Of a DNA stretch of 64,000 nt, positions 7,958-16,349 are shown piece by piece. This stretch comes from Streptomyces spinoverrucosus (GTDB taxonomy: Bacteria; Actinomycetota; Actinomycetes; Streptomycetales; Streptomycetaceae): NCBI RefSeq assembly GCF_006539505.1, contig NZ_BJND01000017.1, positions 124,001 through 188,000 of the forward strand. The letters run 5' to 3'. Each line of letters begins with the position of its first letter. Position 1 is the stretch's first letter. The position numbers and the translations under genes are program-made. The notes under the pieces were generated by a model, which made no database searches, had not been told where the DNA came from, and saw only the letters and a program-made list of their open reading frames with translations.

Positions 7958-9175
7958 ATGGCACCGTACGAATCCGACGACACCACGGCCGTGGCGGACG
8001 CGGACGAACTGCGCGCGGCGCGGCGGCGCAAGGCCGCGCGGTACGTCGTCCCGGCGGCGGTCCTGGGGGTGGCGGCGGGGACCATCGGGCTCGTCCCCGC
8101 GATCGCCGACTCCGGCAGCCCCGACCTTCCGGAGATCACCGCGCAGCAACTCATAGAGAAGATCGCCGCATCGGACGTACAGCAGCTGTCCGGCACGGTG
8201 AAGATCAGCACCGATCTGGGACTGCCCGACCTGGGCGGCCTGGAGAGCGAGCTGATGTCCGGCGCGACCCCGTCCGGCGGCGAGGGCTCCTCCGCCGACC
8301 CGTCGGCCAAGCTCACCGAGCTGGCCTCCGGTACGCACACCCTGCGCGTCGCCGCCGACGGCCCCGACAAGCAGAAGCTGTCGTTGCTGGAGGACGCCGC
8401 CGAGTACAGCCTGATCCACAACGGCAAGGACGTCTGGGGCTACGACAGCGCGTCCAACGAGGTCTACCACGGCACCGCGACCGAGGGCGCCGAGCAGCGC
8501 GAGGGAGAGGTCCCGGCCACACCCCAGGAGCTCGCCGAGGAGGCGCTGAAGGCGGTCGACGACACCACGTCCGTGACCGTCGACGGCACCGCGCAGGTCG
8601 CCGGGCGTGACGCCTACAAGCTGGTCATCGAGCCGAAGCAGTCCGGTTCCACGGTGGGTGCGATCAGCGTGGCGGTGGACGCCAAGACCGGGCTGCCGCT
8701 GAAGTTCACGCTGACCCCGGCGAGCGGCGGCGCCGCCGTGGTGGACGCGGGCTTCACGCAGATCAGCTTCGCCAAGCCGGCCGCCTCGACCTTCGACTTC
8801 ACCCCGCCCAAGGGCGCGAAGGTGACCGAGGAGGGCAGCGTGGACGCGCCGGAGCACTCGCAGCAGCCCAAGGAGGAGGACTTCGCCAAGGGCCTCGACG
8901 GGCTGAACGTCATAGGCGAGGGCTGGACGTCCGTCGCCGTCATCGACTCCGGCGCCGAGGGCATGCCCTCCGACGCCAAGCGCGGTGACATGGGCGACGC
9001 GGGCGCCATGGGCAGCTTCCTGGGCTCCCTGGGCGACGAGGTGACCGGCAAGTTCGGCTCGGGCACGGTCTTCAAGACCCGCCTGGTCAACGCGCTGATC
9101 ACGGACGACGGCAAGGTCTACGTCGGCGCTGTCACGAAGGACGCGCTGGTGAAGGCGGCCGACTCGGGGAAGTGA
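7958..9175 (+). CDS. membrane-anchored LolA/LppX-like protein upstream of ABC exporter
   Basis: A 405-residue protein with an N-terminal cytoplasmic stretch rich in charge, one hydrophobic segment (about residues 28-50, YVVPAAVLGVAAGTIGLVPA) and a large extracytoplasmic part. QQLIEKIAASDVQQLSGTVK and the later pattern of alternating beta strands (VDGTAQVAGRDAYKLVIEP) resemble the LolA/LppX half-barrel that binds lipids or senses the envelope. ATG 7958 has a strong site GGAGGTAAGG; an in-frame GTG at 7898 lacks one. It is followed 92 bp later by an ABC ATPase-permease pair, which suggests a shared export function. The ligand is unknown. Confidence 0.78.
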   Translation: MAPYESDDTTAVADADELRAARRRKAARYVVPAAVLGVAAGTIGLVPAIADSGSPDLPEITAQQLIEKIAASDVQQLSGTVKISTDLGLPDLGGLESELMSGATPSGGEGSSADPSAKLTELASGTHTLRVAADGPDKQKLSLLEDAAEYSLIHNGKDVWGYDSASNEVYHGTATEGAEQREGEVPATPQELAEEALKAVDDTTSVTVDGTAQVAGRDAYKLVIEPKQSGSTVGAISVAVDAKTGLPLKFTLTPASGGAAVVDAGFTQISFAKPAASTFDFTPPKGAKVTEEGSVDAPEHSQQPKEEDFAKGLDGLNVIGEGWTSVAVIDSGAEGMPSDAKRGDMGDAGAMGSFLGSLGDEVTGKFGSGTVFKTRLVNALITDDGKVYVGAVTKDALVKAADSGK

Positions 9176-9267
9176 GCCGGGAGTGAGCGCCGACTCCGGG
9201 AAGTGAGCCCGGGGTTCGGTGCCGGGTGTGAGTTCGGTACGAGTACGACGACACATCGGGGGGACGC

Positions 9268-10242
9268 ATGGACGAGCCGTCCGTCACGGGGCCGCTGAGG
9301 GACGCCGCGGGTGAGGGCATCATCCACACCCGCGCGCTCACCAAGCGCTACCGCGGCGGACAGCTCGCCGTCGACGGCCTCGATCTGACCGTCCCGGCGG
9401 GCAGCGTCTTCGGCTTCCTCGGCCCGAACGGCTCCGGCAAGACCACCACCATCCGCATGCTGATGGGCCTGATCGAGCCCACGTCGGGCACGGCGCACGT
9501 GCTGGGGCACCCCATGCCCCGGGCCACGCGCGCCGTGCTCCCGCACGTGGGCGCCCTCATCGAGGGTCCGGCCCTGTACGGCTTCCTCTCCGGCCGCGAC
9601 AACCTCCTGCGGTACGACTCCGCAGACCCGTCCGCCGACCCACGCACCCGGCGTGCCCGCGTCGCGGCGGCGCTGGACCGGGTGGGGCTCGCGGCGGCCG
9701 CGGGCAAGAAGGCGAAGGCCTACTCGCTCGGTATGAAGCAGCGGCTGGGCCTCGCGGCCGCCCTGCTCCAGCCGCGCCGTCTGCTCGTCCTGGACGAGCC
9801 GACCAACGGTCTCGACCCGCAGGGCATGCGCGAAATCCGCGCCTTGATCCGCGAGTTGGCCTCCGACGGCACGACCGTGTTCCTCTCCTCGCACCTCCTC
9901 GACGAGATCGAGCAGGTCTGCACGCACGCGGCGGTGATGGCGCAGGGCCGGTTGATCACCCAGGGCACGGTGGCGGACCTGGCGGCGGGGATGCGGGGCC
10001 GGCTGGTGGTGACCACGCCGGACACCGCGGACGCGGCCCGGGTGCTGAAGGAACGCGGGGTCGGTGATGTGGCCGTCACCGAGGACGGCGTGACCGGGGA
10101 GCCACCGGAGGGGGAACTCGCCGAGCTGAACGCCGCGTTGGTGGCGGCGGGCGTGCGGGTCCGCGGCTTCGGCGTGGAACGGGCGTCTCTGGAGGACGCG
10201 TTCGTGGCACTGACGGGGGAGGGCTTCGATGTCGCAGGCTGA
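9268..10242 (+). CDS. ABC transporter ATP-binding protein
   Basis: A 324-residue ATPase of the multidrug/antibiotic exporter (DrrA/CcmA-like) class. Walker A is GPNGSGKTTT (about residues 52-61), the signature is YSLGMKQR in place of LSGGQ, Walker B is LLVLDEPTNGLD, and the switch His is in SSHLLDEIEQV. The last 80 residues form the C-terminal extension usual in this group. It overlaps the permease gene by 14 bp, so the two are translationally coupled. The substrate is not evident. Confidence 0.92.
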   Translation: MDEPSVTGPLRDAAGEGIIHTRALTKRYRGGQLAVDGLDLTVPAGSVFGFLGPNGSGKTTTIRMLMGLIEPTSGTAHVLGHPMPRATRAVLPHVGALIEGPALYGFLSGRDNLLRYDSADPSADPRTRRARVAAALDRVGLAAAAGKKAKAYSLGMKQRLGLAAALLQPRRLLVLDEPTNGLDPQGMREIRALIRELASDGTTVFLSSHLLDEIEQVCTHAAVMAQGRLITQGTVADLAAGMRGRLVVTTPDTADAARVLKERGVGDVAVTEDGVTGEPPEGELAELNAALVAAGVRVRGFGVERASLEDAFVALTGEGFDVAG

Positions 10243-11104
10243 GGTCATCGGTTCCCGCCGCAGCCCGCTGTGGACCTTCGGTCTGCTGCGCAGTGAACTG
10301 ACCACCACCTTCCGGCGCTGGCGCACCCTCGCGCTGCTCGGCGTGCTGGCCGCCGTACCCGTCCTGGTCGGCATCGCCGTGAAGATCGAGACCAGCGACA
10401 GCTCGTCCCTGGGTGGCGGCGGTGGCGGCGAGGGACCGGCGTTCATCACGCAGATCACCAACAACGGCCTGTTCCTCGTCTTCACCGCCCTCGCCGCGAC
10501 CCTGCCGTTCTTCCTGCCGATGGCCATCGGAGTCGTCGCGGGCGACGCGATAGCCGGTGAGGCGAACGCCGGGACCCTGCGCTATCTCCTGGTCGCCCCG
10601 GCCGGCCGTACGCGCCTACTGCTCACCAAGTACGCGACGACGCTGGCCTTCTGTCTGGCGGCCACCCTGGTCGTCGCCGTCTCGGCGCTGACCGTCGGGG
10701 CGCTGCTGTTCCCGCTGGGAGATCTGACGACCATCTCCGGCACGCGGATCAGCTTCGCCGAAGGCCTGGCCAGAGCCCTGCTGATCGCCCTGGTCGTCGC
10801 CGCCTCACTGATCGGCGTGGCGGCGCTCGGCCTGTTCGTCTCGACGCTGACCAACAGCGGTATCGCGGCGATGGCGACGACCGTGGGGCTGCTGATCACC
10901 GTGCAGATCCTCGACCAGATTCCCCAACTGCACGCGATACAGCCGTACTTCTTCTCCCACTACTGGCTGTCCTTCGCCGACCTGATGCGCGAGCCGGTCT
11001 ACTGGGACGACCTGATACGCAACCTCGGCCTGCAGGCCCTCTACGCGATCGTGTTCGGATCGGCGGCGTGGGCTCGGTTCACGACGAAGGACATCACCGC
11101 GTAG
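10229..11104 (+). CDS. ABC transporter permease (ABC-2 type)
   Basis: A 291-residue integral membrane partner of the preceding ATPase. It has six likely membrane segments: one near residues 30-45, then a glycine-rich periplasmic stretch (LGGGGGGEGP), then segments around 70-95, 125-160, 175-205, 210-235 and 265-282. ANAGTLRYLLVAPAGR is the coupling-helix region typical of NatB/ABC-2 permeases. ATG 10229 lies inside the 3' end of the ATPase gene with GGGGGAGGG upstream. It converges on the flavodoxin-fold gene with a 9-bp gap. Confidence 0.9.
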   Translation: MSQAEVIGSRRSPLWTFGLLRSELTTTFRRWRTLALLGVLAAVPVLVGIAVKIETSDSSSLGGGGGGEGPAFITQITNNGLFLVFTALAATLPFFLPMAIGVVAGDAIAGEANAGTLRYLLVAPAGRTRLLLTKYATTLAFCLAATLVVAVSALTVGALLFPLGDLTTISGTRISFAEGLARALLIALVVAASLIGVAALGLFVSTLTNSGIAAMATTVGLLITVQILDQIPQLHAIQPYFFSHYWLSFADLMREPVYWDDLIRNLGLQALYAIVFGSAAWARFTTKDITA

Positions 11105-11113
11105 CCGTCCGGG

Positions 11114-11698
11114 CTACTGGGCCTCGTACGGGAAATGGGCGAGCGGCGCCTCCTGTGCGAAGAACGTCTTCGCGCGGGTGAGGGCCTCGGTGTCCTTCAG
11201 TACGTCGCCGGGCTTGCTGCCGTTGCCCAGCAGGACTCCGCCGAAGCGCATCCCCATGTACGCGGCCGAGTGGTTGAGGGTGCCGATCAGCGGGTCGGCG
11301 ACCTCGGTCTCCTCGTGCGCGAGCGCGGTGACGCCCCAGAGCGTGCGGCCGGCCAGCGTCGCCTTGAAGTCGAGGCCGGGGGTGCGCAGCCAGCCCGACC
11401 AGTAGTCCAGGTAGCGCTTGACGTGGGCCGACACCGAGTACCAGTAGAGCGGGGAGGCGATCACGATGTCCGTCGCGGCGAGCGTGGCGTCGAGCAGCAG
11501 CGCGACATTGCCCTCCGTGGGGCGGACGTGATCGCTGTCGTGCCGGAGGTCCTCGAAGTCGGGCAGGGGGTGCGTGGCGAGGTCGATCCAGTGCTGATCG
11601 ACATGGGCGGGGAGCTGCTCGGCGGCCCTACGGGCCAGCAGTTCGGTGTTGCCGTCGCTGCGGCTGCTGCCCAGCACGAACAGGAAGCGTCGGGTCAT
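11114..11698 (-). CDS. NADPH-dependent FMN reductase / flavodoxin-fold protein
   Basis: A 194-residue flavodoxin-like oxidoreductase. The N-terminal FMN phosphate loop is LGSSRSDGNTELLAR (residues 9-23), and ASPLYWYSVSAHVKRYLD is the second flavin-binding loop typical of NADPH-dependent FMN reductases and MdaB-like quinone reductases. It is probably a soluble quinone or azo reductase; the acceptor is not determinable. It starts at ATG 11698 with a CTGGGGGAC segment upstream. It is transcribed away from the DUF6668 gene and converges with the ABC permease. Confidence 0.85.
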   Translation of the reverse strand: MTRRFLFVLGSSRSDGNTELLARRAAEQLPAHVDQHWIDLATHPLPDFEDLRHDSDHVRPTEGNVALLLDATLAATDIVIASPLYWYSVSAHVKRYLDYWSGWLRTPGLDFKATLAGRTLWGVTALAHEETEVADPLIGTLNHSAAYMGMRFGGVLLGNGSKPGDVLKDTEALTRAKTFFAQEAPLAHFPYEAQ

Positions 11699-11840
11699 AG
11701 TGTCCCCCAGGAGTCTCCGGATGTGCGGCGTACGGCGATTACCTGCTCATGCAGTATATGCACAAGCATCTAGATGGCGTCCAGTGTCATGGGGATTCGA
11801 CGGGGGACGAGCCAGAGCCCCAGGTCGGCTCAGTGGTGGC

Positions 11841-12344
11841 TCAGCGAACCGTCGCCGTCAGCCGGACCAGCGCCTCGGTCTCGCGAGGCGGGCGCCCGCT
11901 GAGATCACCCAGCCGCCAGGCGGGCACCCACGGCACCCGGTACACGTCGACGACCGACTCGATGAGCCTGATCTGCTGGACGAGAGGGCGGGGCAACCGG
12001 CCCGGCGCGTCCGCGACCAGGACTACGGCGTCCAGGTCGAGCCCGGCCGGGGCCTCGCCGCGCCGGAAGATCTCCAGGGCGTGGACGGCGGAGGCCAGCC
12101 CGGTCGCGTGCGTGCGGGCGACGAGCAGCACCGACGGTGGATCGGCGGGGCGGGGCCAGTCACGTCCGCAGTCCTGACCGCCGTACACCGCTGCGAGCGT
12201 GGAGACCCCCGACCCGCCGTGGGTGCCGACCCAGGAGAAACGCCGGACCGTGCCGGGGGAGGTGGGAGCGGGCTCCGGTGCCGGTGGCACGGCCACTGGG
12301 CCGCGGAGCCAGATCCCCGGTCCCTGTCGCGCGCTCGTCCGCAT
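11841..12344 (-). CDS. DUF6668 family protein
   Basis: A 167-residue protein I recognise only as the actinobacterial DUF6668 type. RRFSWVGTHGGSGVSTLAAV (about residues 34-53) resembles the deviant Walker A region of ParA/MinD-like ATPases but lacks the invariant Lys before the final Ser/Thr, so ATP hydrolysis is doubtful. The remainder (VLLVARTHATGLASAVHAL, VVLVADAPGRLPRPL) has the alternating strand-helix layout of a P-loop-like fold. It starts at ATG 12344; the frame stays open far upstream only because of GC bias. It is divergent from the TPR-containing gene at 12537, separated by 192 bp. Confidence 0.7.
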   Translation of the reverse strand: MRTSARQGPGIWLRGPVAVPPAPEPAPTSPGTVRRFSWVGTHGGSGVSTLAAVYGGQDCGRDWPRPADPPSVLLVARTHATGLASAVHALEIFRRGEAPAGLDLDAVVLVADAPGRLPRPLVQQIRLIESVVDVYRVPWVPAWRLGDLSGRPPRETEALVRLTATVR

Positions 12345-12536
12345 GCCCGCTCCTCTCCGCCGTCGGCCGGCGATCGTCCTCCATCGATCTTCGCGTGACC
12401 GCGGAGAAGTCGGTGACGGGGGTGCCGGGTCTTGGGACGAGGCTGTGACGCCCCGGTGACGCGTGCATGGTGCGGAAGCGGTGAGACTCGACGGTAGGGT
12501 CCGCCGAGGTGTGGACGCCGGCGAGTGAGGGAACCG

Positions 12537-13700
12537 ATGTCTCGACCAGGCCGCGAGAAGAAGCGGGAACAGCAGTACCGGACCGCGGGTGCGGTGATCG
12601 ACGTGCACGTTCCGGGCGCCGGACAGGGCTCCGGCGGCACCGGCAGCGCCTCGATCGGCGGTGTCCCGGTCGTCCCCGCGCCCGGCGAGGAACTCCAGCA
12701 GACGGTTCTGAACCACCTCCACCGCATCGCCCTCGTCACCGGTCGGCCCGTCCTCGCCACGGTTCACGACGAACGGATCGGGTACGTCGTACCGCTTCGG
12801 GTTCACCCGGACGGGTCCAGTTCTTTCACGGCGGAGCCCGTGCGGACGAGCCCGGCGCAGGAAGCCGTACCCGCGCCGCCGCGCCCACGGCAGGAGCCCG
12901 CACCGGCTCCGCCTCGGCCGCCTCAGGAACCCGGCCGGCCCGCACAGGCAACGCAGGACAACGCGACGCAGTTGCTGCGCACGCCGCCGAACTCCGCGGC
13001 CACCGCCACGCCGACCTTCAGGCTGCGGGCGGTTCAGGAGCCGCAGCCGCTGGGCGAGTTCGGGCCGCCGCCGGTCATGGACGCGAGGCCGCACCCGGAG
13101 CCACTCATCACGCCGGAGCCGGAGCCCGACCTGGGCCCAGCCCCGGAGTTGGACCTGGACCCGAAGCCCACCCCACCCCGCGGCTTCGACGCGGTCGCCG
13201 AAGCCATCCTTGAGCCCGCGGATCTCCCGAGCCCCACCTCCACCCTCCTCGCCGAACCCACAGCCCGTATCGGCGAAGCCGTGAAGTCGGGGCAGATAGA
13301 CACCGCGTCGGCCCTCGCGGAGCAAGCCCTGGCCGAGGCGTCGGCCAACCTTGCCCCGGATCACCCCGAACTGCTCCGGCTGCTCGAACTCACCGCATAT
13401 ATCGCCTACTTGGCGGCCGACCCGGTCCGAGCCTTCCGTCTCTCCCTGGACGTGGCCCGCATTCACCGCCGTACGCACGACACGGAGGGCGCCTACGGAA
13501 ACGTGCAGAGCGCGGCGACGGCTTGGCGGGCCGTGCGTGATCCCGCGCTCGGCCTGGACCTGGGGCGTGAACTGATCGGTCTGTGGAGCGAGTTGGCCGC
13601 CGAGGCCGGTCCGGCCGCCGACGACGTCGACGAGCTCGAATCAGCCCGCGCCCGCATGGGCCGCCTCGCCGCGCGGGCGGGTAGGGCGTCCGGCGCCTGA
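12537..13700 (+). CDS. uncharacterised protein with C-terminal TPR-like helices
   Basis: A 387-residue cytosolic protein with three parts. Residues 1-105 form a conserved domain beginning MSRPGREKKREQQ and including LQQTVLNHLHRIALVTGRPV and IGYVVPLRVHPDGS. Residues 105-225 are a long Pro/Glu/Ala-rich linker. Residues 230-380 are helical repeats of tetratricopeptide type (ALAEQALAEASANLAPDHPE, AYIAYLAADPVRAFRLSLDV). ATG 12537 is preferred over GTG 12525 because GAGGGA is properly spaced. I do not know its function. Divergence from the DUF6668 gene suggests a linked role. Confidence 0.75.
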   Translation: MSRPGREKKREQQYRTAGAVIDVHVPGAGQGSGGTGSASIGGVPVVPAPGEELQQTVLNHLHRIALVTGRPVLATVHDERIGYVVPLRVHPDGSSSFTAEPVRTSPAQEAVPAPPRPRQEPAPAPPRPPQEPGRPAQATQDNATQLLRTPPNSAATATPTFRLRAVQEPQPLGEFGPPPVMDARPHPEPLITPEPEPDLGPAPELDLDPKPTPPRGFDAVAEAILEPADLPSPTSTLLAEPTARIGEAVKSGQIDTASALAEQALAEASANLAPDHPELLRLLELTAYIAYLAADPVRAFRLSLDVARIHRRTHDTEGAYGNVQSAATAWRAVRDPALGLDLGRELIGLWSELAAEAGPAADDVDELESARARMGRLAARAGRASGA

Positions 13701-13730
13701 GTGGCCCCGCCCCTTTCCGTCGGAACTCGT

Positions 13731-14198
13731 TCAGTGCACGCAGAACTCGTTCCCCTCCGGATCAGCCATCACCACCCACTCCCCGCCAGCCTCCTTGACC
13801 TCCCGCAGCACGCTCGCTCCCAGCCCCCGCAACCGCTCCACCTCGCTCGCCCGCCGCCCCTCGGCGGGGTGCAGGTCCAGGTGGAGCCGGTTCTTGCCGG
13901 CCTTGGACTCCGGCACGCGCTGGAACAGCACCCGCCGCCCCAGCCCGGTGCCGCTCTGCTCCTCGTACGGATCGTCCGGATGCCGTACGGCGACCAGGTC
14001 CCGGAAGGCCGGACGGCCGTGGAAGTCCACAGTGCCGGCGACCGGGAGCGCGCCGAGCTGGAGCAGCCGTTCGATCAGAGCGCTGTTGTCCTCGACCTCG
14101 TAGCCCAGCGCGGCAGCCCAGAAGTCGGCCTGCGCGTGCGGGTCGTTGGCGTCGATGACGAGCTTCCAGTGCACAGGTGAGGATGCCTTCTCAGTCAT
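13731..14198 (-). CDS. VOC (glyoxalase/bleomycin resistance) family protein
   Basis: A 155-residue protein of the vicinal oxygen chelate superfamily with two beta-alpha-beta-beta-beta modules: WKLVIDANDPHAQADFWAAA opens the first and NRLHLDLHPAEGRRASEVER the second, ending with MADPEGNEFCVH. The substrate is unknown; such single-domain proteins include dioxygenases, glyoxalases and drug-binding proteins. It starts at ATG 14198. It ends 30 bp from the convergent TPR gene. Confidence 0.85.
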   Translation of the reverse strand: MTEKASSPVHWKLVIDANDPHAQADFWAAALGYEVEDNSALIERLLQLGALPVAGTVDFHGRPAFRDLVAVRHPDDPYEEQSGTGLGRRVLFQRVPESKAGKNRLHLDLHPAEGRRASEVERLRGLGASVLREVKEAGGEWVVMADPEGNEFCVH

Positions 14199-14320
14199 GC
14201 AACCAATATTGCTTACGTGACTGACAGGCCGGGTGACGCCGCCTGCGGAACCGGCGCTTCCGCACCGGCGCGTTGCGCTCGCGCGAAGGTACGCGCCCAC
14301 CGCGTCCGCAGGGCGACCCC

Positions 14321-14773
14321 CTAGCCGACGCGGGCCTCCTGAGTCTCCTGCGTCTCGCGGGCGTCGTACGCCGCCCGGGCCGCCGCGATCTCGCGTTGGT
14401 GTTCCTCCGTCCACTTCACCAGCGACTGGATCGTGGCGTGCAGGGTGCCGCCCAGGGGGGTGAGCTCGTAGTCGACGCGGGGCGGTACGACGGGGTGGAC
14501 CGTGCGCCTGACCAGGCCGTCCCGCTCCAGTTGGCGCAGGGTGACCGTCAGCATGCGCTGGCTGACGCCGTCGATCTCCCGGCGCAGTTCGGTGAAGCGG
14601 AGCTTGCGGTTCTCCAGGAGGGCGATGACGAGCAGGGACCACTTGTCGGCGACCCGGTCCAGGATCTGCCGTACCTCGCAGCCCTCGCGGGTGTCCCACT
14701 GGAAGGGGTCGGTGTCGCCGTAGTCCACGGTGCTCCCGCAGTTTCTCGGTGACTTCAAAGTGCCTTCTTCCAT
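14321..14773 (-). CDS. HxlR family winged-helix regulator
   Basis: A 150-residue MarR-like winged-helix protein. CEVRQILDRVADKWSLLVI (about residues 32-50) with its Cys is the HxlR signature, followed by the wHTH FTELRREIDGVSQRMLTVTL and RQLERDGLVRR. Several HxlR proteins sense quinones or electrophiles through this Cys. It is divergent from the MFS transporter gene, with about 94 bp between the starts; nested inverted repeats in that gap suggest it controls the exporter. It starts at ATG 14773. Confidence 0.9.
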   Translation of the reverse strand: MEEGTLKSPRNCGSTVDYGDTDPFQWDTREGCEVRQILDRVADKWSLLVIALLENRKLRFTELRREIDGVSQRMLTVTLRQLERDGLVRRTVHPVVPPRVDYELTPLGGTLHATIQSLVKWTEEHQREIAAARAAYDARETQETQEARVG

Positions 14774-14802
14774 GTCTGTCGATGCTGCCGCAGGCTGGCC
14801 AT

Positions 14803-14838
14803 GGTTACAAGAGGGAACCGACCCTCAATCCGGTAACC
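14803..14838. promoter_or_regulatory. candidate HxlR operator (nested inverted repeats)
   Basis: The gap between the HxlR gene and the MFS gene has GGTTAC (14803-14808) paired with GTAACC (14833-14838), and inside it GAGGG (14811-14815) with CCCTC (14822-14826). The dyad lies 30 bp before the MFS start, where a repressor would block transcription. No experimental motif supports it. Confidence 0.45.
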
Positions 14839-14867
14839 GACCTCTGTCTATCTCCGGGAGTGTGGTC

Positions 14868-16349
14868 ATGGGCGCCCGTGCCTGGGCTCTGCTGCTCGTG
14901 CTGTGCGGAACGATCTTTCTGGAGGGCATCGACGTCGCGATGATGGCTGTCGCGATCCCGTCGATCAGGGCCGATCTGGCGCTGTCGACCGGTACCGCGG
15001 CCTGGGTGATGAGCGCGTACGTCCTCGGTTACGCCGGTTTCACCCTGCTCGGCGGACGCGCCGCCGACCTGCTCGGCCGCCGTCGGATGTTCCTGACCTG
15101 GCTGACGGTCTTCCTGCTCTTCTCCGGGCTCGGCGGTTTCGCCACCGACGGCTGGATGCTCGTCGTGGCCCGGTTCGTCACCGGCGTCGCGGCGGCCTTC
15201 ATGACTCCGGCCGCGCTGTCGCTGATCACCACCTCCTACGAGGAGGGCCCGCAGCGCAACAAGGCCCTGCTGGTCTTCGCGGGCACCGCGGCCGGCGGTT
15301 TCTCGCTGGGACTGGTCATCGGCGGGCTGCTCACCGCGATCGGCTGGCGGTGGGTGTTCTTCGCGCCGGTGCTGCTGGCGGGGGCGCTGCTGGTCGCTGC
15401 GGTGCGCCTGGTGCCCGCGGCGGGTCCGGTGGAGCGTGACGGGCGTGGCCGTGACGGGGGTGGCTTCGACCTGCTCGGCGCGGTCACCGCCGCCGGCGCC
15501 ATGCTGCTGGCCGCCTACACCGTCGTACGGCTGGAACACGGTCTGCACGACTGGCCGCTCACCGCTGTCGCCGGGCTCGCCGCGCTGGCGCTCGGGGCCG
15601 CCTTCGTCGCCGTCGAACGGCGGGCCGCCGCGCCGCTGGTGCGCCTCGGCATCCTGCGCAAGGGCTCCGTGGTGCGCGCCGATCTGGGAGCACTCCTCTT
15701 CGTGGGGGCCTTCTTCGGCTTCCAGTTCGTGGTGACGCTGTACTTGCAGGAGCTGCGCGGCTGGTCGTCGTTGCAGACCGCGATCGCGCTGGTCGTCATG
15801 GGCTGCGACGCCGTCCTTGCCCCGACGCTCACCCCGAAGCTGGTCGCCCGCTTCGGCAACGCCCGCGTGATCCTCGGCGGCTTCGTGCTGGCGGTCGTCG
15901 CCTACGGGCTGTTCCTGCCGGTCGGGATGGACTGGTCGTACGCCGCCATGTTCCCGACGCTGATCATCGCGGGCACGGCGTTCGCGCTGGCGTACGGGCC
16001 GCTGACCATCGCGGCGACCGACGGGGTCGCGGAGGAGGAGCAGGGCCTGGCGAGCGGGCTGCTGAACACCGCGACCCAGTTCGGCTCGGCGATCGGGATC
16101 TCCGCGGTGACCGCCGTCTACGGCTTGGCGTCGACGACCGGATCGGGCCCGGAGGCCACGCTGTCCGCGTTCCGTACGGCGCTGACCGTGCCGGTCGTGA
16201 TGGTGGTGGCGGGCACGATCCTGTCGGCCTTCAGCGTGCGGGCCGCCCGGCGCGCGGTGCGCAGCGCGTCCCAGGTCAGCAGCGTCAGCGCCAGCCAGAC
16301 CAGCGCGAACCCGGCCCAGCGCTCGGGCGGCATGGCCTCGCGGAAGTAG
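14868..16349 (+). CDS. MFS drug:H+ antiporter (14-TM, DHA2-like)
   Basis: A 493-residue exporter of the EmrB/QacA type. TM1 carries the GTIFLEGIDVAMMAVAIPSI pattern (Asp in TM1), followed by motif A GGRAADLLGRRRMF and motif C-like GTAAGGFSLGLVIGG. There are about 14 hydrophobic segments. It starts at ATG 14868 with CCGGGAG 8 bp upstream. The last TM (about residues 437-458) is followed by a Ser/Ala-rich tail that runs 232 bp antisense into rarD. It is probably controlled by the divergent HxlR regulator. The exported compound is unknown. Confidence 0.9.
   Translation: MGARAWALLLVLCGTIFLEGIDVAMMAVAIPSIRADLALSTGTAAWVMSAYVLGYAGFTLLGGRAADLLGRRRMFLTWLTVFLLFSGLGGFATDGWMLVVARFVTGVAAAFMTPAALSLITTSYEEGPQRNKALLVFAGTAAGGFSLGLVIGGLLTAIGWRWVFFAPVLLAGALLVAAVRLVPAAGPVERDGRGRDGGGFDLLGAVTAAGAMLLAAYTVVRLEHGLHDWPLTAVAGLAALALGAAFVAVERRAAAPLVRLGILRKGSVVRADLGALLFVGAFFGFQFVVTLYLQELRGWSSLQTAIALVVMGCDAVLAPTLTPKLVARFGNARVILGGFVLAVVAYGLFLPVGMDWSYAAMFPTLIIAGTAFALAYGPLTIAATDGVAEEEQGLASGLLNTATQFGSAIGISAVTAVYGLASTTGSGPEATLSAFRTALTVPVVMVVAGTILSAFSVRAARRAVRSASQVSSVSASQTSANPAQRSGGMASRK

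Noticed and set aside
12345..13478. Upstream extension of the DUF6668 frame to over 500 codons
   Set aside because: The added part is antisense to the TPR gene and Arg/Gly-rich; the family start fits ATG 12344.
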